A DNA stretch of 64,000 bases from Streptomyces sp. CB02058 (GTDB lineage: Bacteria > Actinomycetota > Actinomycetes > Streptomycetales > Streptomycetaceae). The position numbers and the translations under genes were made by a program. The notes under the pieces were generated by a model that was not told the DNA's origin, searched no databases, and saw only the letters and a program-made list of their open reading frames with translations. Shown piece after piece: positions 8,321 through 18,100 of this stretch (positions within the stretch are counted from its first letter, which is position 1; the number at the start of each line of letters is the position of its first letter). Where the stretch lies: contig NZ_LIPG01000003.1 in NCBI RefSeq assembly GCF_001905505.1, positions 620,001 through 684,000 on the forward strand, in the 5' to 3' direction.

Positions 8321-9211
8321 ATGGACTTCCTTCGCCCCGCCAGCTGGGAGGAGGCGCTCGCCGTCAAGGCCGAGCACCCGACGGCTGTGCCCATCGCGGG
8401 TGGCACCGACGTGATGGTCGAGATCAACTTCGACCACCGGCGGCCCGAGTACCTCATGGATCTGAACCGCATCGGTGAGCTGTCCGAGTGGCAGGTGGGC
8501 CAGGACTCCGTCCGCCTCGGCGCCTCCGTACCGTACAGCGCGATCATGGAGCACCTGCGGGCCGAGCTGCCCGGCCTCGCGCTCGCCTCGCACACCGTGG
8601 CCTCGCCGCAGATCCGCAACCGCGGAGGCGTCGGCGGCAACCTGGGCACCGCCTCACCGGCGGGGGACGCCCACCCCGCGCTGCTCGCCGCGGGAGCCGA
8701 GGTCGAGGCCGCGTCCGTCCGGGGGACGCGGATGATCCCCATCGACGCGTTCTACACCGGCGTCAAGCGCAACGCCCTCGCCCCCGACGAGCTGATCAGG
8801 GCCGTACACATCAAGAAGGCCGACGGCCCCCAGCAGTACTCCAAGGTCGGCACCCGCAACGCGATGGTCATCGCCGTCTGCGCCTTCGGTCTCGCGCTCC
8901 ACCCCGAGACCCGCACCGTGCGCACCGGCATCGGCTCCGCCGCCCCGACCCCGGTCAGGGCGAAGGAGGCCGAGGACTTCCTGAACGCGGCACTGGAGGA
9001 GGGCGGGTTCTGGGAGAGCGGCAAGATCATCACCCCCTCCGTCGCCAAGCAGTTCGCCCAGCTCGCCGCGGGCGCCTGCAACCCCATCGACGACGTACGG
9101 GGCACCGCCGCCTACCGCAGGCACGCCGTCGGCATCATGGCCCGCCGCACGCTGGGCTGGACCTGGGAGCAGTACCGCGGAGCGGGCCGCACCCTCGAAG
9201 GAGCTGCTTAA
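8321..9211 (+). CDS. Xanthine dehydrogenase, FAD-binding subunit
   Basis: A 296-residue member of the molybdopterin dehydrogenase FAD-binding family. The FAD pyrophosphate loop is PIAGGTDVMVEI near residue 28. The second FAD motif is QIRNRGGVGGNLGTASPAGD. The C-terminal CO-dehydrogenase flavoprotein domain follows (YSKVGTRNAMVIAVCAFGLAL). In the heterotrimer it passes electrons from the Fe-S subunit to NAD+ or another acceptor. The ATG at 8321 has a purine-rich GAAGAAGAAGAGA at 8301-8313, and the family N terminus (MDFLRPASWEEAL) fits. It is first in the operon; the next start codon follows 2 bp after the stop. Confidence 0.95.
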   Translation: MDFLRPASWEEALAVKAEHPTAVPIAGGTDVMVEINFDHRRPEYLMDLNRIGELSEWQVGQDSVRLGASVPYSAIMEHLRAELPGLALASHTVASPQIRNRGGVGGNLGTASPAGDAHPALLAAGAEVEAASVRGTRMIPIDAFYTGVKRNALAPDELIRAVHIKKADGPQQYSKVGTRNAMVIAVCAFGLALHPETRTVRTGIGSAAPTPVRAKEAEDFLNAALEEGGFWESGKIITPSVAKQFAQLAAGACNPIDDVRGTAAYRRHAVGIMARRTLGWTWEQYRGAGRTLEGAA

Positions 9212-9213
9212 CC

Positions 9214-9810
9214 ATGCGAGTGAATTTCACGGTCAACGGCCGCCGGCAGGAGGCCGACGACGTCTGGGAGGGCGAGTCCCTCCTCTACGTCCTGCGCGAG
9301 CGCATGGGCCTGCCCGGCTCCAAGAACGCCTGTGAACAGGGCGAATGCGGGTCCTGCACGGTCCGGCTCGACGGCGTGCCCGTCTGTTCCTGTCTCGTCG
9401 CGGCAGGCCAGGCGGAGGGCCGCGAGGTCGTCACCGTCGAGGGCCTCGCCGACTACGCGAAGCACCGCGAGGACGCCCACCCCGGCACCGGCTGCGCATC
9501 CGGCGCCTGCGGCACCTCGCTGGACGCCGCCCGGCGCTGGCAGGCCCGGCCCACCGACGGGCGCAGTGCCGAGGCCGAGGAACTCTCCCCGGTCCAGCAG
9601 GCGTTCATCGACGCGGGAGCCGTGCAGTGCGGCTTCTGCACCCCCGGCCTGCTGGTCGCGGCCGACGAGCTGCTGGAGACGAACCCCTCCCCGTCCGACC
9701 AGGACATCCGCGAGGCGCTCTCCGGCAACCTCTGCCGCTGCACCGGTTACGAGAAGATCCTCGACGCGGTCCGCCTCGCGGCCGCCCGCCAGGAAGAGGC
9801 GGTGCGATAG
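9214..9810 (+). CDS. Xanthine dehydrogenase, 2Fe-2S subunit
   Basis: A 198-residue iron-sulfur subunit with both clusters. The N-terminal ferredoxin-like cluster is CEQGECGSC with a later Cys (VPVCSC). The C-terminal four-helix domain has CGFCTPG and CRCTGY. The segment between the two (about residues 90-130, HPGTGCASGACGTSLDAARRWQ) is longer than in many family members. The subunit relays electrons from the molybdenum site to FAD. Start ATG 9214 is 2 bp after the FAD-subunit stop and has AAGGAG at 9198-9203. The molybdenum subunit starts 2 bp after this stop, so the three genes are tightly coupled. Confidence 0.95.
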   Translation: MRVNFTVNGRRQEADDVWEGESLLYVLRERMGLPGSKNACEQGECGSCTVRLDGVPVCSCLVAAGQAEGREVVTVEGLADYAKHREDAHPGTGCASGACGTSLDAARRWQARPTDGRSAEAEELSPVQQAFIDAGAVQCGFCTPGLLVAADELLETNPSPSDQDIREALSGNLCRCTGYEKILDAVRLAAARQEEAVR

Positions 9811-9812
9811 CC

Positions 9813-12230
9813 ATGGCGCCCGACCCACGAGCCACGTCAGTACCGGCCGGCACCCCCACCAAGATCACCCAGGGCTCCACGTCCCCGGGCGGCATCGGCG
9901 AGTCCACCCTGCGCCCCGACGGCACCCTCAAGGTCACCGGCGAGTTCGCGTACTCCTCGGACATGTGGCACGAGGACATGCTGTGGGGCCACACGCTGCG
10001 CTCCACCGTCGCGCACGCCGAGATCCGGTCGATCGACATCGGCGAGGCACTCGCCACCCCCGGTGTGTACGCCGTCCTGACCTACGACGACCTGCCCGCC
10101 GAGATGAAGAACTACGGCCTGGAGATCCAGGACACGCCCGTCCTGGCCCACGGCAAGGTCCGCCACCACGGGGAGCCGGTGGCCCTCGTCGCCGCCGACC
10201 ACCCCGAGACCGCGCGCCGCGCCGCCGCCAAGATCAGGATCGACTACGCCGAGCTGCCCCTCATCACCGACGAGGCGTCCGCGACCGCCCCCGGAGCGGT
10301 CCTGGTCCACGAGGGCCGCACCGACCACCACATCGGACACGTCCCGCACCCGAACATCGTCCACCGCCAGCCCATCATCCGCGGGGACGCCGACGCGGCG
10401 GCGGCGCGGGCCGACGTCGTCGTCACCGGCGACTACGTCTTCGGGATGCAGGACCAGGCCTTCCTCGGCCCCGAGTCCGGCCTCGCCGTGCCGTCCGAGG
10501 ACGGCGGCGTCGAGCTGTACGTCGCCACGCAGTGGCTGCACTCCGACCTCCGCCAGATCGCCCCCGTCCTAGGCCTCCCCGAGGACAAGGTCCGCATGAC
10601 CCTCTCCGGGGTCGGCGGCGCCTTCGGCGGACGCGAGGACCTGTCGATGCAGATCCACGCCTGCCTGCTCGCTCTGCGCACGGGCAAGCCCGTCAAGATG
10701 GTCTACAACCGCTTCGAGTCCTTCTTCGGGCACGTCCACCGGCACCCCGCGAAGCTCCACTACGAGCACGGCGCCACCAAGGACGGCAGGCTCACCCACA
10801 TGAAGTGCCGGATCGTGCTGGACGGCGGCGCCTACGCCTCCGCCTCCCCGGCCGTCGTCGGCAACGCCTCCTCGCTCGCGGTCGGACCGTACGCCGTCGA
10901 GGACGTGGACATCGAGGCCATCGCGCTCTACTCCAACAACCCGCCCTGCGGCGCCATGCGCGGCTTCGGCGCCGTCCAGGCGTGCTTCGCCTACGAGGCG
11001 CAGATGGACAAGCTCGCAGCCGCCCTCGACATGGACCCGGTCGAGCTCCGGCAGCTGAACGCGATGGAGCAGGGCACCCTGCTCCCCACCGGACAGCCCG
11101 TCGACTCCCCGGCCCCCGTCGCCGAACTGCTGCGCCGCGTCAAGGCCCGCCCGATGCCCCCCGAGCAGCAGTGGCTGTCGGCCGACGCCGGAGGCAGCTC
11201 CGTCGATGTACGCGCGCTGCCCGGCGGACTGTCCAACACCACTCACGGAGAGGGCGTCGTACGCGGTGTCGGCTACGCCGTCGGTCTGAAGAACGTCGGC
11301 TTCTCCGAGGGCTTCGACGACTACTCCACCGCCCGGGTGCGGATGGAGGTCATCAACGGCGAGCCGGTCGCCACCGTGCACACCGCGATGGCCGAGGTCG
11401 GGCAGGGCGGTGTCACCGTGCACGCCCAGATCGCCCGTACCGAACTCGGCGTCAGCCAGGTGACCATCCACCCGGCGGACACACAGGTCGGCTCCGCCGG
11501 ATCGACCTCGGCGTCCCGCCAGACGTATGTCACGGGCGGCGCGGTGAAGAACTCCTGCGAGGCCGTCCGGGAGAAGGTCCTGGAGATGGGCCGCCGCAAG
11601 TTCGGTACGTACCACCCCGCCTGGGCCACCGCCGAACTGCTCCTGGAGGGCGGCAAGGTCGTCACCGACGCCGGGGAGGTGCTCGCCCCGCTGGCCGAGG
11701 TGCTGGAGGACGAGGCCGTCGACATCGAGCTGGAGTGGCGCCACCGGCCCACCGAGGCCTTCGACCTGCGCACCGGACAGGGCAACGGCCACGTCCAGTA
11801 CTCCTTCGCCGCGCACCGCGCGGTCGTGGAGGTCGACACCGAACTCGGCCTGGTCAAGGTCATCGAGCTCGCCTGCGCCCAGGACGTCGGCAAAGCACTC
11901 AACCCGCTGTCGGTCGAGGGCCAGATCCAGGGCGGCACCACCCAGGGGCTGGGGGTGGCCGTCATGGAGGAGATCATCGTCGACCCGAAGACGGCGAAGG
12001 TGCGCAACCCGTCCTTCACCGACTACCTGATCCCCACCATCCTCGACACGCCGACCATCCCGGTCGACGTGCTCGAACTCGCCGACGACCACGCCCCGTA
12101 CGGGCTGCGCGGCATCGGCGAGGCCCCGACCCTGTCGTCTACCCCGGCCGTCCTCGCGGCGATCCGGAACGCGACGGGACTGGAACTCAACAGGACGCCG
12201 GTGCGCCCCGAGCACATCACCGGCACCTGA
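9813..12230 (+). CDS. Xanthine dehydrogenase, molybdopterin-binding subunit
   Basis: An 805-residue large subunit. An aldehyde oxidase/xanthine dehydrogenase a/b hammerhead domain covers about residues 30-140. Molybdopterin-binding repeats follow, with GVGGAFGGRED, GAMRGFGAVQACFAYE and QTYVTGGAVKNSCEAVR. Near the C terminus is YGLRGIGEAP, whose Glu matches the catalytic glutamate of xanthine oxidases. It hydroxylates hypoxanthine and xanthine to urate at the Mo=S centre. The adjacent PucR, purine-type permease and XdhC genes favour xanthine over aldehydes or nicotinate, though substrate is not proven by sequence. Confidence 0.94.
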   Translation: MAPDPRATSVPAGTPTKITQGSTSPGGIGESTLRPDGTLKVTGEFAYSSDMWHEDMLWGHTLRSTVAHAEIRSIDIGEALATPGVYAVLTYDDLPAEMKNYGLEIQDTPVLAHGKVRHHGEPVALVAADHPETARRAAAKIRIDYAELPLITDEASATAPGAVLVHEGRTDHHIGHVPHPNIVHRQPIIRGDADAAAARADVVVTGDYVFGMQDQAFLGPESGLAVPSEDGGVELYVATQWLHSDLRQIAPVLGLPEDKVRMTLSGVGGAFGGREDLSMQIHACLLALRTGKPVKMVYNRFESFFGHVHRHPAKLHYEHGATKDGRLTHMKCRIVLDGGAYASASPAVVGNASSLAVGPYAVEDVDIEAIALYSNNPPCGAMRGFGAVQACFAYEAQMDKLAAALDMDPVELRQLNAMEQGTLLPTGQPVDSPAPVAELLRRVKARPMPPEQQWLSADAGGSSVDVRALPGGLSNTTHGEGVVRGVGYAVGLKNVGFSEGFDDYSTARVRMEVINGEPVATVHTAMAEVGQGGVTVHAQIARTELGVSQVTIHPADTQVGSAGSTSASRQTYVTGGAVKNSCEAVREKVLEMGRRKFGTYHPAWATAELLLEGGKVVTDAGEVLAPLAEVLEDEAVDIELEWRHRPTEAFDLRTGQGNGHVQYSFAAHRAVVEVDTELGLVKVIELACAQDVGKALNPLSVEGQIQGGTTQGLGVAVMEEIIVDPKTAKVRNPSFTDYLIPTILDTPTIPVDVLELADDHAPYGLRGIGEAPTLSSTPAVLAAIRNATGLELNRTPVRPEHITGT

Positions 12231-12247
12231 CGGTTCCCCACACACCT

Positions 12248-12303
12248 CCGGGCGGTGCGCGCCTGCCGCGAACGTCACAGTCCCCGCACCGCGCACCGTC
12301 CGG
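12248..12303 (+). terminator. Long stem-loop between xanthine dehydrogenase and permease genes
   Basis: Arms CCGGGCGGTGCGCG (12248-12261) and CGCGCACCGTCCGG (12290-12303) pair over 14 bp with one G-U, around a 28-nt loop. It lies in the 209-bp gap before the permease. It may reduce read-through from the enzyme genes into the transporter or stabilise the 3' end; as the loop is long, terminator strength is uncertain. Confidence 0.45.
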
Positions 12304-12439
12304 AGCAGCAACCGCACCACCTGCACGAAGAGTTCGCCTCGGGCCGTCCCCCGGGTCGTGCCGCCACGCAGTCATCCCAAATCCCGCAATCTCCAGAGCT
12401 CCACGCGGGTGCCCCTGTGAACCTTGGGAGTCAGGCAAC

Positions 12440-13897
12440 ATGACCCAGCAGTCCGTGGAACCCAGGACCGGCGCGGAGGACGCGGGCTCCGGCTCGCGCG
12501 TCCCCGCCGGACGGTCCTGGCTCGACCGCTACTTCCACATATCCGAACGAGGATCGACCGTCGCCCGCGAGGTGCGCGGCGGTGTCACGACCTTCATGGC
12601 CATGGCGTACATCCTCCTGCTCAACCCGCTCATCCTCGGCGGCAAGGACGCCGACGGCCAACTGCTCGGCCAGCCGGGTCTGATCACCGCCACCGCGCTC
12701 GCCGCGGCGGCCACCACCCTGCTGATGGGCTTCATCGGCAAGGTCCCCCTCGCCCTCGCCGCCGGGCTCAGCGTCTCCGGGGTGCTCGCCTCGCAGGTCG
12801 CGCCGGCCATGACCTGGCCGCAGGCCATGGGCATGTGTGTGGTCTACGGCGTGGTGATCTGCCTGCTGGTCGTCACCGGCCTCCGCGAGCTGATCATGAA
12901 CGCGATCCCGCTCGCGCTGAAACACGGCATCACCATCGGCATCGGCCTCTTCATCGCGCTCATCGGCCTCTTCAAGGCCGGTTTCGTCCACAAGGGGGAG
13001 GCGACCCCGCTCTCCCTCGGCCCCGCCGGTGAACTCGCCGGCTGGCCCGTCCTCGTCTTCGCCGTGACCCTGCTGCTGATCTTCATGCTCCAGGCGCGGA
13101 ACGTGCCCGGCGCGATCCTCATCGGCATCGTCGTCGGCACCCTCGCGGCGATCACCGTCAACGCTGTGGGCGACATCGACCCGAAGGCGTGGAGCAGCGG
13201 TCCGCCCGAGCTGAGCGGCAGCGCCGTCTCCGCACCGGACTTCTCGCTCTTCGGGAACGTCGAGTTCGGCGGCTGGGGCGATGTCGGCGTGATGACGGTC
13301 GGCATGATCGTCTTCACTCTGGTCCTGGCCGGGTTCTTCGACGCGATGGCCACCATCATCGGCGTCGGCACCGAGGCGAAGCTCGCCGACGACAAGGGCC
13401 GGATGCCGGGCCTGTCCAAGGCGCTGTTCATCGACGGCGCGGGCGGCGCGATCGGCGGTGTCGCCGGAGGCTCCGGGCAGACGGTGTTCGTCGAGTCCGC
13501 CACCGGCGTGGGGGAGGGTGCCCGCACGGGGCTCGCCTCCGTTGTCACCGGGCTCTTCTTCGCCGCCTGCCTCTTCTTCACCCCGCTCACGGCGATCGTG
13601 CCCGCCGAGGTGGCCTCCGCCGCCCTGGTCGTCATCGGCGCCATGATGATGCAGAACGCCCGGCACGTGGACTGGGCCGACCGCTCGGTCGCCGTACCGG
13701 TCTTCCTCACCGTGGTCCTGATGCCGTTCACTTACACCATCACCACCGGTGTCGCCGCGGGCGTCATCTCGTACTCGGCCATCAAGCTCGCCCAGGGCAG
13801 GGCTCGCGAGGTCGGCGTCTTCATGTGGGTCCTGACGCTGGTCTTCGTCGTCTACTTCGCCCTGCACCCCATCGAGAGCTGGCTGGGCGTCAGCTGA
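12440..13897 (+). CDS. NCS2-family purine permease (AzgA-like)
   Basis: A 485-residue integral membrane protein with about 12 hydrophobic segments. It has AzgA/NCS2 motifs: GGVTTFMAMAYILLLNP near the N terminus, the repeat segment VPLALAAGLSVSGVLASQVAP, the ALKHGITIGIGLFIALIGL segment, and GGSGQTVFVESATGVGEGARTGLASVV in the second half, which carries the substrate-site glutamate. AzgA-type proteins import hypoxanthine, guanine or adenine with protons. It lies between the xanthine dehydrogenase subunits and XdhC, so it most likely supplies their purine substrate. A weak GGGAG at 12426-12430 precedes the ATG. Confidence 0.9.
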   Translation: MTQQSVEPRTGAEDAGSGSRVPAGRSWLDRYFHISERGSTVAREVRGGVTTFMAMAYILLLNPLILGGKDADGQLLGQPGLITATALAAAATTLLMGFIGKVPLALAAGLSVSGVLASQVAPAMTWPQAMGMCVVYGVVICLLVVTGLRELIMNAIPLALKHGITIGIGLFIALIGLFKAGFVHKGEATPLSLGPAGELAGWPVLVFAVTLLLIFMLQARNVPGAILIGIVVGTLAAITVNAVGDIDPKAWSSGPPELSGSAVSAPDFSLFGNVEFGGWGDVGVMTVGMIVFTLVLAGFFDAMATIIGVGTEAKLADDKGRMPGLSKALFIDGAGGAIGGVAGGSGQTVFVESATGVGEGARTGLASVVTGLFFAACLFFTPLTAIVPAEVASAALVVIGAMMMQNARHVDWADRSVAVPVFLTVVLMPFTYTITTGVAAGVISYSAIKLAQGRAREVGVFMWVLTLVFVVYFALHPIESWLGVS

Positions 13898-13941
13898 CGC
13901 CCGCCGCGCCCCCCCGCACCTCAGTCAGAAGGAGACACGCC

Positions 13942-15081
13942 ATGCTGGACATCGCCGAAGAGCTCCACCGGTGGGTCGGGCAGGGACGCGCGTTCGCCGT
14001 GGCCACCGTGGTGGCCGTCGGCGGCAGCGCGCCCCGGCAGCCAGGTGCCGCCCTCGCCGTCGACAGCGAGGGAACGGCCGTCGGATCGGTCTCCGGCGGA
14101 TGCGTGGAGGGCGCGGTGTACGAGCTGTGCCGGCAGGCCGTCGAGGACGGCACCACCGTCCGCGAGCGCTTCGGCTACAGCGACGACGACGCCTTCGCCG
14201 TCGGCCTGACCTGCGGAGGCGTCATCGACATCCTGGTGACACCGGTGCGCGCGGACGACCCCGCGCGCCCGGTGTACGCCGCCGCTCTCGCCGCCGCGGC
14301 GAAGGGCCGCGCGGCGGCCGTCGCCCGTGTCACCGAGGGGCCCGGCGCGATGCTCGGCCGGCCCCTGCTCGTCCACGCCGACGGGACGTACGAGGGCGGG
14401 CTCGGCGGGCATCCCGAACTGGACCGCACGGCCGCCGCCGAGGCCCGCGCGATGCTCGACGCGGGCCGCACGGGCGAGCTCGTGATCGGCGCCGAGGGCT
14501 CCCGCTGCGGCAGCCCGCTCACCCTGCTCGTCGAGTCGAGCGTCCCGCCGCCACGGATGATCGTCTTCGGGGCCATCGACTTCGCCGCCGCCCTGGTGCG
14601 GGCCGGACGCTTCCTCGGCTACCGCGTGACCGTCTGCGACGCCCGGCCCGTCTTCGCCACGGCGGCGCGGTTCCCGGACGCCGACGAGATAGTCGTCGAC
14701 TGGCCGCACCGCTATCTCGCCACCACCGATGTGGACGCGCGCACGGTGCTCTGCGTCCTCACGCACGACGCCAAGTTCGATGTCCCGCTGCTGGAACTGG
14801 CGTTGCGCCTGCCCGTCGCCTATGTCGGCGCGATGGGCTCGCGCCGCACCCATCTGGAGCGCAACGAGCGGCTGCGCGAGGCCGGTGTCACCGAGCGCCA
14901 ACTGGCCGCCCTGCACTCGCCGATCGGGCTGGACCTCGGCGCCCGTACCCCCGAGGAGACCGCTCTCTCGATCGCCGCCGAGATCGTCGCCGACCTGCGT
15001 GGAGGCACCGGACTGCCGCTGAAGGGCGCCCACACCCCGATCCACCACGAGAGCGTTTCGCCGCTCGTCCCCGTGGCCTGA
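13942..15081 (+). CDS. XdhC/CoxI-family molybdenum cofactor insertion factor
   Basis: A 379-residue protein with the XdhC N-terminal domain (GRAFAVATVVAVGGSAPRQPG, then GSVSGGCVEGAVYE) and a C-terminal Rossmann domain (MIVFGAIDFAAALVRAGRFL; YVGAMGSRRTHLERNERLREAG). The cysteine in GGCVEG and the conserved LTCGGVIDI segment are those expected for binding sulfurated Moco. XdhC protects and sulfurates the cofactor and inserts it into xanthine dehydrogenase. AAGGAG at 13929-13934 supports the ATG at 13942. It closes the operon. Confidence 0.92.
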   Translation: MLDIAEELHRWVGQGRAFAVATVVAVGGSAPRQPGAALAVDSEGTAVGSVSGGCVEGAVYELCRQAVEDGTTVRERFGYSDDDAFAVGLTCGGVIDILVTPVRADDPARPVYAAALAAAAKGRAAAVARVTEGPGAMLGRPLLVHADGTYEGGLGGHPELDRTAAAEARAMLDAGRTGELVIGAEGSRCGSPLTLLVESSVPPPRMIVFGAIDFAAALVRAGRFLGYRVTVCDARPVFATAARFPDADEIVVDWPHRYLATTDVDARTVLCVLTHDAKFDVPLLELALRLPVAYVGAMGSRRTHLERNERLREAGVTERQLAALHSPIGLDLGARTPEETALSIAAEIVADLRGGTGLPLKGAHTPIHHESVSPLVPVA

Positions 15082-15186
15082 ACAGGACCATCGACGACTG
15101 ATCACGCCGGGCGGGTTGCCGCCACGGCGGTTTCACGCCAGGGGTGAAGCCGTCCGCAGCCCCGGATTTACCGGTAGATCAGCTGC

Positions 15187-18100
15187 ATGACATTTTCCCT
15201 CTCCTCCGTTTCCGGCCGGGCGAGACCCGCTCGCGCGGGACGCAGGGCTCTGCTCATAGCGACCTCCGTCGCCCTCGTGAGCGGCGTCATGCTTCCTGTC
15301 GCCGGTGCCGCCACCGCCGCTCCGAAGCCCGCGACCGCCGAGGACCGCCACGGGTCCGAGTCCCGCGACTACGACATCACCCTGGTCACCGGCGACGTCG
15401 TCCACTACACGGACGGCACGGGCGCCCAGGACGTCGTCACCGTCGACCGCCCCGAGGGCGCCGAGGGCGGCGTGCATGTGCAGCAGGCCGGGGAGGACGT
15501 CTACGTCATCCCCGACGAGGCGAGCTCCCTCATCGCCGCGGGGAAGCTGGACCGCCGGCTCTTCAACGTCTCGGCACTCGCCGCCATGGGCTACGACGAC
15601 GCGCGCGCCGGCGGCATCCCGCTGATCGCCACCTACCCGGCGAGCACGGCGCGTTCACTGCCGGCCGCCCCGCGCGGCAGCAAGACGGTCCGCCGCCTGG
15701 AGTCGGTCAACGGCGCCGCGCTCAAGGCGGACAAGGACGACGCCCGCGCCTTCTGGAGCGACATCTCCCGTACGGAGAAGAGCCGTTCGCTGGACAACGG
15801 CATCGCCAAGCTCTGGCTCGACGGCAAGGTCGAGGCCGCGCTGAAGGACTCCGTGCCGCAGGTCAACGCCCCCCAGGCGTGGGCGGAGGGCTTCGACGGC
15901 AAGGGCACCACGGTCGCCGTCCTGGACACCGGCATCGACGCGACGCACCCGGACGTCAAGGACCGCGTCAAGGAGTCCCGGAGCTTCGTGCCCGGCGAGG
16001 AGGTCGACGACAAGAACGGCCACGGCACGCACGTCGCCTCCACCATCGCGGGCTCCGGCGCGGCCTCGGAAGGTGCCAACAAGGGTGTCGCCCCCGGCGC
16101 CGACCTGATCGTCGGCAAGGTCCTCGGCGACGGAGGGTCCGGCGCGGACTCCGGCATCATCGAGGCCATGGAGTGGGCCAAGGCCGAAGGCGCCGACGTC
16201 GTCTCCATGAGCCTCGGCTCCAGCATCCCGGACGACGGCAACGACCCGATGTCGCAGGCCGTCGACGCGCTCTCCGCCGACGGCGGCCCACTCTTCGTGA
16301 TCGCCGCGGGCAACTCCTACGGCGCGGGCACCATCGGCTCGCCCGGCTCCGCCGCCGACGCGCTCACCATCGCAGCCGTCGACAAGCAGGACGGCCGCGC
16401 GGCCTTCTCCTCCATGGGCCCGCTCGTGCGCTCCCACGGCCTGAAGCCCGACCTCTCCGCCCCCGGTGTCGACATCAACGCCGCCGCCTCGCAGTCCGTG
16501 CCCGGCATCGAGGGCATGTACCAGTCGATGTCCGGTACGTCGATGGCGACCCCGCACGTCGCCGGCGCGGCGGCCATCCTCAAGCAGCGCCACCCCGAGT
16601 GGTCCGGCCAGCGCATCAAGGACGCGCTGATGAGCTCCTCGAAGCTGCTGCCCGGCTACACGCCGTACGAGCAGGGCACCGGCCGTCTCGACGTCAAGGC
16701 CGCCATCGACACGGCCATCGAGGCCACCGGCTCCGTCGAGGTCGCCTCGTACGCCTGGCCGCACAGCGACACGGACCCGGTCACCGAGCGGACCATCACC
16801 TACCGCAACACCGGTGCCGCGGACGTGACGCTGGACCTGGCGACCGACACGGACGCCGCCGCCTACACGCTGTCCACGTCGAAGCTGACCGTCCCGGCCG
16901 GCTCCACCGCCGAGGCGGTCCTCTCGATCGACCCGTCGAAGGTGCCGGTCGACACGGAGTTCTCCGGCCAGGTCCTCGCGACCGACGCGGCCGGCACGAC
17001 CGTGGCCCACACCGGCTTCGCCGTCAACAAGGAGCAGGAGCTCTACGACCTGACGCTCCAGCTGCGCGACCGCTCGGGCGAACCGGCGGACGGCACCGTG
17101 GTGTTCGCCGCGCTCGGCGACACCGAACTGCGTCCCGTCAACGTGTCGGGCGACACCACCCTGCGACTGCCGCCCGGCAACTACACCGCCTGGTCGGTCC
17201 TCGACGTCGAGGGGGACCGGGCCGACTCCCAGGGCCTCGCCTTCCTGATGGCTCCCGAGACCGTCCTGGACAAGCCCACGACGGTCACCCTGGACGCGTC
17301 CGAGGCCCGCAAGGTGAGCGTGCGGACGCCCAAGGAGACCGAGCAGCGGCAGCTGCGCGTCGACATGGCGCGCACCGCCCCGAGCGGAGTCGTCCAGCGC
17401 GAGGCGTTCACCCTCCCGGTCGCCTACGACCAGCTGTGGGTCAGCCCCACGAAGAAGGTGAAGGAGGGCGACTTCAGCTATCTGACCCGCTGGCGCCAGG
17501 GCGAGAAGATGATCGACGTCTCGGCCGGCGGCCATGACGTCCCGGTCACCGCGCAGATCGGCTCCGTGGTCGCGGAGGACAGCGACCGGAAGCTGAAGGC
17601 CGTCTTCGCCGGGAACGGCGCGGCCTCCGACTACGAGGGCCTGGACGCCAGGGGCAAGGCGGTCGTGGTCGACCGCAGCGACGCGGTCGCCCCCGCCGAC
17701 CGGCTGGCCAACGCGCTCGCCGCGGGCGCCTCCGCGCTCTTCGTCGTCAACGACGGCCGGGGCGTGCTGATGGAGTCCTCCTACGTGCCGTACGGCGAGG
17801 AGACCACCATCCCGGTCGCCTCCGTGCAGCGGCTCGCGGGCAGGGATCTGATCGAGGCCGCCCGCAAGGGCGCCAGGATCGACGTGGACCAACGGAAGTT
17901 CGCGAGCTACGTCTACGACCTCGTCGACCGCCACGACGGGGCGGTCCCGGACCGCTCGCTGGCCTTCGCGCCCTCGGCCCGGCAGCTGGCCACGGTGGAG
18001 AACACCTACTACGGCCACAAGGACGTGCTCGGCGGCGGCTACCGCTACGACATCCCGGACTACGGCTTCGGCATCGGCTTCGAGGAGTACGAGAAGTTCC

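Noticed and set aside
12248..12439. Purine or molybdenum-cofactor riboswitch before the permease
   Set aside because: Only a single long stem-loop is seen; no conserved riboswitch core could be recognised.
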